A stretch of 7,163 nucleotides of DNA from Gemmatimonadota bacterium. GTDB taxonomy: Bacteria > Gemmatimonadota > Gemmatimonadetes > Gemmatimonadales > GWC2-71-9. Positions 6,452 through 7,163 of this stretch are shown here, one piece after another (the first letter of the stretch is position 1; each line of letters starts with the position of its first letter). The notes beneath the pieces were generated by a model. The model was given only the letters and a program-made list of their open reading frames with translations. It did not search any database and was not told where the DNA came from. The translations under genes were made by a program, and so were the position numbers. The DNA is taken from contig JANYAG010000178.1 in assembly GCA_025361465.1 (NCBI GenBank), positions 1-7,163 on the forward strand, in the 5' to 3' direction.

Positions 6452-6691
6452 TCACCCACGATGCCAATGGGAGCGCCGAGGCAAACCGCGCTCAGCCCAT
6501 GTCTGCTCCTCAATCTGGTTGAGCTTGGCGCACTCGGTCGCCAGCCGGCGCTGTTTCAGCCGGTCGAGGTTTTCAACGACAGCGGCTTCGATGGCCTGGT
6601 TGCGATTCGGGAAGAGGCCACGATGGACCACGCGATCGAGGCGATGCAGCACGGAGACATTCAGCGTCACCGCAATTCTGGTATTGGACAT
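6452..6691 (-). CDS. Ribbon-helix-helix antitoxin-like protein (CopG/MazE-type), toxin absent
   Basis: The 79-residue product has the ribbon-helix-helix pattern: a short N-terminal strand (TRIAVTLN, about 4-11), helix 1 (VSVLHRLDRVVHRG), the turn LFPNRNQAIEAAV and helix 2 (to about residue 45). It has a charged tail with LATECAKLNQIEEQTWAERGL, resembling the toxin-binding C-terminus of antitoxins paired with MazF/PemK toxins. Such antitoxins normally sit directly before their toxin, but the next gene begins only 15 bases later and encodes a DNA glycosylase. It may be an orphan antitoxin or a solitary autoregulator of this cluster. The start is secure, with AGGAGG five bases upstream. DNA binding is inferred from the fold. 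Confidence 0.78.
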   Translation of the reverse strand: MSNTRIAVTLNVSVLHRLDRVVHRGLFPNRNQAIEAAVVENLDRLKQRRLATECAKLNQIEEQTWAERGLPRRSHWHRG

Positions 6692-6696
6692 GCAAA

Positions 6697-6702
6697 CCTC
6701 CT
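6697..6702 (-). promoter_or_regulatory. Strong Shine-Dalgarno of the ribbon-helix-helix gene
   Basis: A perfect AGGAGG lies five bases before ATG 6691. Its first base is the last base of the stop codon of the decayed TMEM175 frame (6702-6704). Translation of the antitoxin-like gene therefore does not depend on the broken gene upstream. Confidence 0.8.
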
Positions 6703-6994
6703 CAGATGTTGCCCACTTTCCCCCGCGGCTGCCGCAGGCTCATCACCAGCCAGAGCAGCCACGAGAGGGCGGTGAGGATCGCGACGGGCCGTGGCAGCCA
6801 GAGGGCCAGGACACCAAGCCCGACGTAGAGAGCGATCGCGCCGTAGCCGTTGGCGTAGAGGAAGGCGGCCGAGTTCTGGTTCACCAGCTTGAGCGTATTG
6901 TGGTGATTGATCCAGGTGATCAGGATCCCGCCAAGGAGAGCAGCAGCGCAACGGCAAACACGCCGTCGCAAAAGGCCTCGAGTCGGTCGTTCAT
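6702..6994 (-). pseudogene. TMEM175/DUF1211 family channel-like gene, frameshifted and internally deleted
   Basis: Intact members are integral membrane proteins of roughly 200 residues related to the lysosomal/bacterial K+ channel TMEM175. The ATG at 6994 overlaps the VOC stop and reads MNDRLEAFCDGVFAVALLLS, the hallmark N-terminus with the FxDG motif of helix 1, but this frame stops at 6920-6922. Another frame then continues with GILITWINHHNTLKLV, matching the end of TM2 with its WxNHH signature. It goes on with NQNSAAFLYANG (start of TM3) and passes directly into GAIALYVGLGVLALWLPRPV and a final helix that look like the last two helices. So two pieces are missing: one out of frame between TM1 and TM2, and one in frame covering most of TM3 to TM5. 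About 98 codons remain. A TTG at 6971 could start the second frame, giving 89 residues, but that product would lack the family N-terminus. Confidence 0.78.
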
Positions 6995-7163
6995 CCGGTC
7001 GTGTGCTGCTTCGGCTGCCACAACTCCACCTTGTTGCCGTCGGGATCCTGGATCCAGGCGAAGGTGCCGTTGTCGTCGGAGTCGGGACCCTGGAGAATCT
7101 CGACGCCCGCCGCGCGAAGGTTGGCGAGCAGTTCCGACATGTTGTCGACGCGGTAGTTGATCA
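6991..7163 (-). CDS. VOC family (glyoxalase/bleomycin-resistance fold) protein, C-terminal part
   Basis: The frame enters from the right edge and gives the last 56 residues before TGA at 6991-6993. It begins INYRVDNMSELLANLRAAGV, a strand followed by the typical helix of a VOC half-domain, and ends with FAWIQDPDGNKVELWQP. In that motif the Glu of VELW is the usual metal ligand of the family. The C-terminus is complete; the N-terminal half and start lie outside the window. VOC proteins include isomerases, dioxygenases and antibiotic-binding proteins, and nothing visible selects among these. The stop overlaps the ATG of the TMEM175-like gene in an ATGA arrangement, so the two were probably once cotranslated. 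Confidence 0.85.
   Translation of the reverse strand, partial: INYRVDNMSELLANLRAAGVEILQGPDSDDNGTFAWIQDPDGNKVELWQPKQHTTG

Noticed and set aside
5930..6775. A 281-codon plus-strand frame overlapping the arsR end, the glycosylase and the ribbon-helix-helix gene
   Set aside because: It has no recognisable features and crosses three genes with clear family motifs and ribosome binding sites on other frames.
6357..7160. A 267-codon plus-strand frame at the right end
   Set aside because: The product is Arg/Ser/Pro-rich without domains, and lies antisense to the VOC, TMEM175-like and ribbon-helix-helix frames.

Overview
The window is about 7.2 kb of gene-dense, GC-rich DNA. It suggests a Gram-negative, high-GC bacterium, because it encodes a complete tripartite pump with an outer-membrane channel. 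The lineage is not readable with confidence; an environmental phylum such as Gemmatimonadota or a high-GC proteobacterium is a guess from overall protein style only.

Left two thirds (minus strand, 5592 down to 1): an efflux operon transcribed right to left. Its order is a TolC-type outer-membrane channel (4234-5592), a lipoprotein periplasmic adaptor (3212-4231), a 12-helix RND permease (57-3212), and the first 20 codons of a fourth, unidentified gene that leaves the window (1-60). Each gene overlaps the next by one or four bases, so the genes are probably translationally coupled. The permease keeps the Asp-Asp pair in TM4 and the basic residue in TM10 that are typical of the drug/hydrophobe (HAE, AcrB-like) branch rather than the heavy-metal (CusA/CzcA) branch.

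Control region (5593-5672): the operon is divergent from an ArsR/SmtB-family repressor gene (5673-6005). The 80-bp spacer holds an AT-rich 20-bp near-palindrome, a perfect 17-bp inverted repeat and an 11-bp direct repeat. A near-consensus promoter faces the pump (TTGACA, 17 bp, TATAGT). Its predicted transcript starts at or within a base or two of the channel gene's ATG, and no Shine-Dalgarno sequence precedes that ATG, so the pump mRNA is probably leaderless. The palindrome fills the spacer between -35 and -10, where a bound ArsR dimer would block transcription.

Right end (minus strand, 7163 down to 6002): a second tightly packed cluster. It comprises the C-terminal end of a VOC (glyoxalase-fold) protein, a decayed TMEM175/DUF1211 potassium-channel-like gene, a ribbon-helix-helix antitoxin-like protein with no toxin beside it, and a pyrimidine dimer DNA glycosylase family protein. 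The glycosylase gene ends tail to tail with arsR, sharing the four bases CTAG, so no intergenic terminator separates them.

I see no RNA genes, insertion sequences, CRISPR arrays or attachment sites, and no gene-free stretch longer than the 80-bp control region. The points most worth following up are the leaderless, ArsR-occluded divergent promoter driving an HAE-type pump, the doubly deleted TMEM175 gene, and the solitary antitoxin coupled to a DNA-repair gene.
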